Source: Gammaproteobacteria bacterium (lineage in GTDB: Bacteria; Pseudomonadota; Gammaproteobacteria; Chromatiales; Chromatiaceae). From it: a stretch of 39,068 nucleotides of DNA. The notes below the pieces were generated by a model. The model was not told the origin of the DNA. It saw only the letters and a program-made list of their open reading frames with translations, and made no database searches. The stretch covers positions 1-39,068 of the forward strand of contig JAJFJN010000105.1 of NCBI GenBank assembly GCA_021773975.1, read 5' to 3'. Below, piece after piece: positions 37,089 to 39,068 of this stretch (its first letter is position 1; the number at the start of each line of letters is the position of its first letter). The translations under genes were made by a program, and so were the position numbers.

Positions 37089-37218
37089 CCCTTTTCTAAG
37101 AGGTAAAGCGTAGTGATAATAAAAACAGGCACTTATCTCTACTCTCAATAAAAGGGGGTGGGTGCCTTATTTAGAGAATGCTCTTTAACAATCAGTGTGT
37201 TATGCTTTTTAACGTGTA
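37089..37218 (+). promoter_or_regulatory. CRISPR leader
   Basis: The 130 bases between cas6f and the first repeat are AT-rich with GGGGGTGGGT near 37153-37162 and contain an IHF-like site (37190-37202). A leader of this kind drives array transcription and marks the end where new spacers enter. I see no clearly spaced -35/-10 pair. Confidence 0.75.
37190..37202 (+). promoter_or_regulatory. IHF-like binding site in the CRISPR leader
   Basis: AATCAGTGTGTTA matches the consensus WATCARNNNNTTR at every position and ends 16 bases before the first repeat. IHF bends the leader to guide Cas1-Cas2-3 integration in type I-F systems. Confidence 0.65.
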
Positions 37219-39068
37219 GTTCACTGCCGCATAGGCAGCTTAGAAATATATACATAGGAAAGGGATGCGGAAATAGGGGTTCACTGCCGCATAGGCAGCT
37301 TAGAAAAGCAAGTCACGCATCTGGCCGCGTACTGCATTGTTCACTGCCGCATAGGCAGCTTAGAAATTAGGTCGGCTACCTGCATCCGTCCTGGTAAAGT
37401 TCACTGCCGCATAGGCAGCTTAGAAAAATGCACGTTCAACAACAAAGTGAGCATCATCGTTCACTGCCGCATAGGCAGCTTAGAAAAGTTTCTGGGAACG
37501 ACATTTGCCCGTCTTGAAGTTCACTGCCGCATAGGCAGCTTAGAAAAGTGCAAGAAGCACAAACAGTAGAGGAAATGCGTTCACTGCCGCATAGGCAGCT
37601 TAGAAATGCTTAGATCGATTGGACTAATTCCGCGTAAAGTTCACTGCCGCATAGGCAGCTTAGAAATGAAAAAAGCACCGCTGCTAGCAGTCTGCTTGGT
37701 TCACTGCCGCATAGGCAGCTTAGAAATAATCTCAGAATATATTCGTGGGTAATATTTTGTTCACTGCCGCATAGGCAGCTTAGAAAATTGTCAAGTACTG
37801 GTATTAAATTGTTGTTGCGTTCACTGCCGCATAGGCAGCTTAGAAAATTTATAGTTGGATAGACAGATGGAATGTTACGTTCACTGCCGCATAGGCAGCT
37901 TAGAAAATTGACAAAAAGTATATCCCCGATATTAACAGGTTCACTGCCGCATAGGCAGCTTAGAAAAAAATCACCCGACCAGGGCAACTAGGAATTTAGT
38001 TCACTGCCGCATAGGCAGCTTAGAAATGGAAGAGATGGTTGATCCAGAGCTTGGCATTGTTCACTGCCGCATAGGCAGCTTAGAAATGGAAACAGTTAAA
38101 CGAGGCCCGGCATAAGCTGTTCACTGCCGCATAGGCAGCTTAGAAAATGATGCTGATTTGGTTATGAGTGAAGTTGCCGTTCACTGCCGCATAGGCAGCT
38201 TAGAAAACAAGTAGAGCCAACCTTGAATGGGCGTGGTGGTTCACTGCCGCATAGGCAGCTTAGAAAATACAGTCAAGGTCGGCATCGCGATTGATTAGGT
38301 TCACTGCCGCATAGGCAGCTTAGAAACATGAGTTGAGCAAATTGCATCCGCTCTTGGGGTTCACTGCCGCATAGGCAGCTTAGAAAATTACCATTAGGTG
38401 TTGAGACGTCGATTTTACGTTCACTGCCGCATAGGCAGCTTAGAAAAAGATCGATAAAGCAAAAGGATAGAAAAATGAGTTCACTGCCGCATAGGCAGCT
38501 TAGAAATTTCCATGCTGGCCAACGGAGAGATGGAGGCGTTCACTGCCGCATAGGCAGCTTAGAAATCGATTAAGCCTGTTTTAATCTCAATCGGTCCGTT
38601 CACTGCCGCATAGGCAGCTTAGAAACGCCAGTGCCGCCCTTAACGCAATAATCATCCGTTCACTGCCGCATAGGCAGCTTAGAAATGAAACAAAGCCGGA
38701 TCTATGGGCAGCCGTGCGTTCACTGCCGCATAGGCAGCTTAGAAATGCTCATGCTATTCACCGCTCTAGTCAATATTGTTCACTGCCGCATAGGCAGCTT
38801 AGAAAGGTGCCATCATCAGATCCGGTTGTATGCGTAGGTTCACTGCCGCATAGGCAGCTTAGAAAAAGAGTTCCTATGCAGGCAGGCCAGAAGCTCAGTT
38901 CACTGCCGCATAGGCAGCTTAGAAATCACCGCAGTAAGTATTCCATAGCATGCTCATGTTCACTGCCGCATAGGCAGCTTAGAAAACTAACCTAACCGGA
39001 GGTGCATTGTCTCTTACGTTCACTGCCGCATAGGCAGCTTAGAAATGAATATCCCGCCATCTTTCAGC
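37219..39068 (+). CRISPR. Type I-F CRISPR array, 31 repeats in window, continues beyond edge
   Basis: Thirty-one identical 28-base repeats start at 37219 and then every 60 bases to 38479, next at 38538 and 38598, and every 60 bases to 39018. Each reads GTTCA, stem CTGCC, loop GCATA, stem GGCAG, tail CTTAGAAA, the Cas6f-type repeat. Cleavage after the stem gives the eight-base handle CTTAGAAA. Thirty spacers are complete: 29 of 32 bases and one of 31 (38507-38537); a thirty-first is cut at 39068. No repeat is mutated, so the distal end lies outside the window. Spacers begin with A or T in 28 of 31 cases. Confidence 0.99.

Noticed and set aside
37158-37370. Open frames through the CRISPR array (also 37610-37987 leftward and 38714-38995 rightward)
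   Set aside because: The predicted proteins are just the translated repeat, such as SLPHRQLRN, with spacer residues between; 60-base periodicity keeps the frame open.

Overview
The window looks like chromosomal DNA of a gammaproteobacterium. The evidence is the gene order pcnB-folK-(deoxynucleoside kinase)-panB-panC-panD, a grxD/bolA pair, uvrB, aspC, glgA and pgi, and a classic type I-F CRISPR-Cas locus. I cannot name a genus from the sequence. A free-living or symbiotic sulfur-oxidiser-type lineage would fit, but that is a guess.

Left part (1-8334): the start of a leftward gene is cut by the window edge. Next comes a tight rightward gene set: a 5'-truncated thioester-reductase-like/SCP2 protein, an MMPL/RND-type exporter, a LuxE/PaaK-like adenylate-forming enzyme, a class III aminotransferase, a double-domain U32 protein with Fe-S cysteines, and a DUF547 secreted protein. 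Together the first five suggest acyl activation, reduction to an aldehyde, transamination to an amine, an oxygen-independent modification and export. That pathway is an inference and I know of no described system with exactly this set.

Middle part (8401-15631): this holds a cytochrome c4-like protein that has lost its haem-ligand histidine, a small secreted protein with a duplicated Cys-X11-Cys motif followed by a strong terminator, a KefB-type antiporter, and a small membrane protein. A ParB-like protein converges on a clearly decayed C5 cytosine methyltransferase. Then comes a structured gene-poor stretch with several inverted repeats and an orphan sigma70 promoter, followed by UspA and a FimT/GspH pseudopilin.

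Housekeeping part (15784-27945): aspC and uvrB are divergent; grxD-bolA and pgi run leftward and glgA rightward. A two-way terminator separates glgA from the leftward pcnB-folK-dgk-panB-panC-panD cluster. pcnB lacks any AUG/GUG/UUG at the expected start and appears to begin at AUA, echoing the AUU start known for Escherichia coli pcnB. A tRNA-Glu(CUC) with encoded CCA follows on the other strand.

Right part (27946-39068): a short stretch with plasmid/ICE-like remnants lies between the tRNA and a complete type I-F1 operon (cas1, cas2-3, csy1/cas8f, csy2/cas5f, csy3/cas7f, cas6f/csy4). A leader with an IHF-like site precedes an array of 31 identical 28-bp repeats that runs off the window. The Cas catalytic residues I looked for (Cas1, Cas2-3 and Cas6f) are present, so the system should be able to adapt, process crRNA and interfere.
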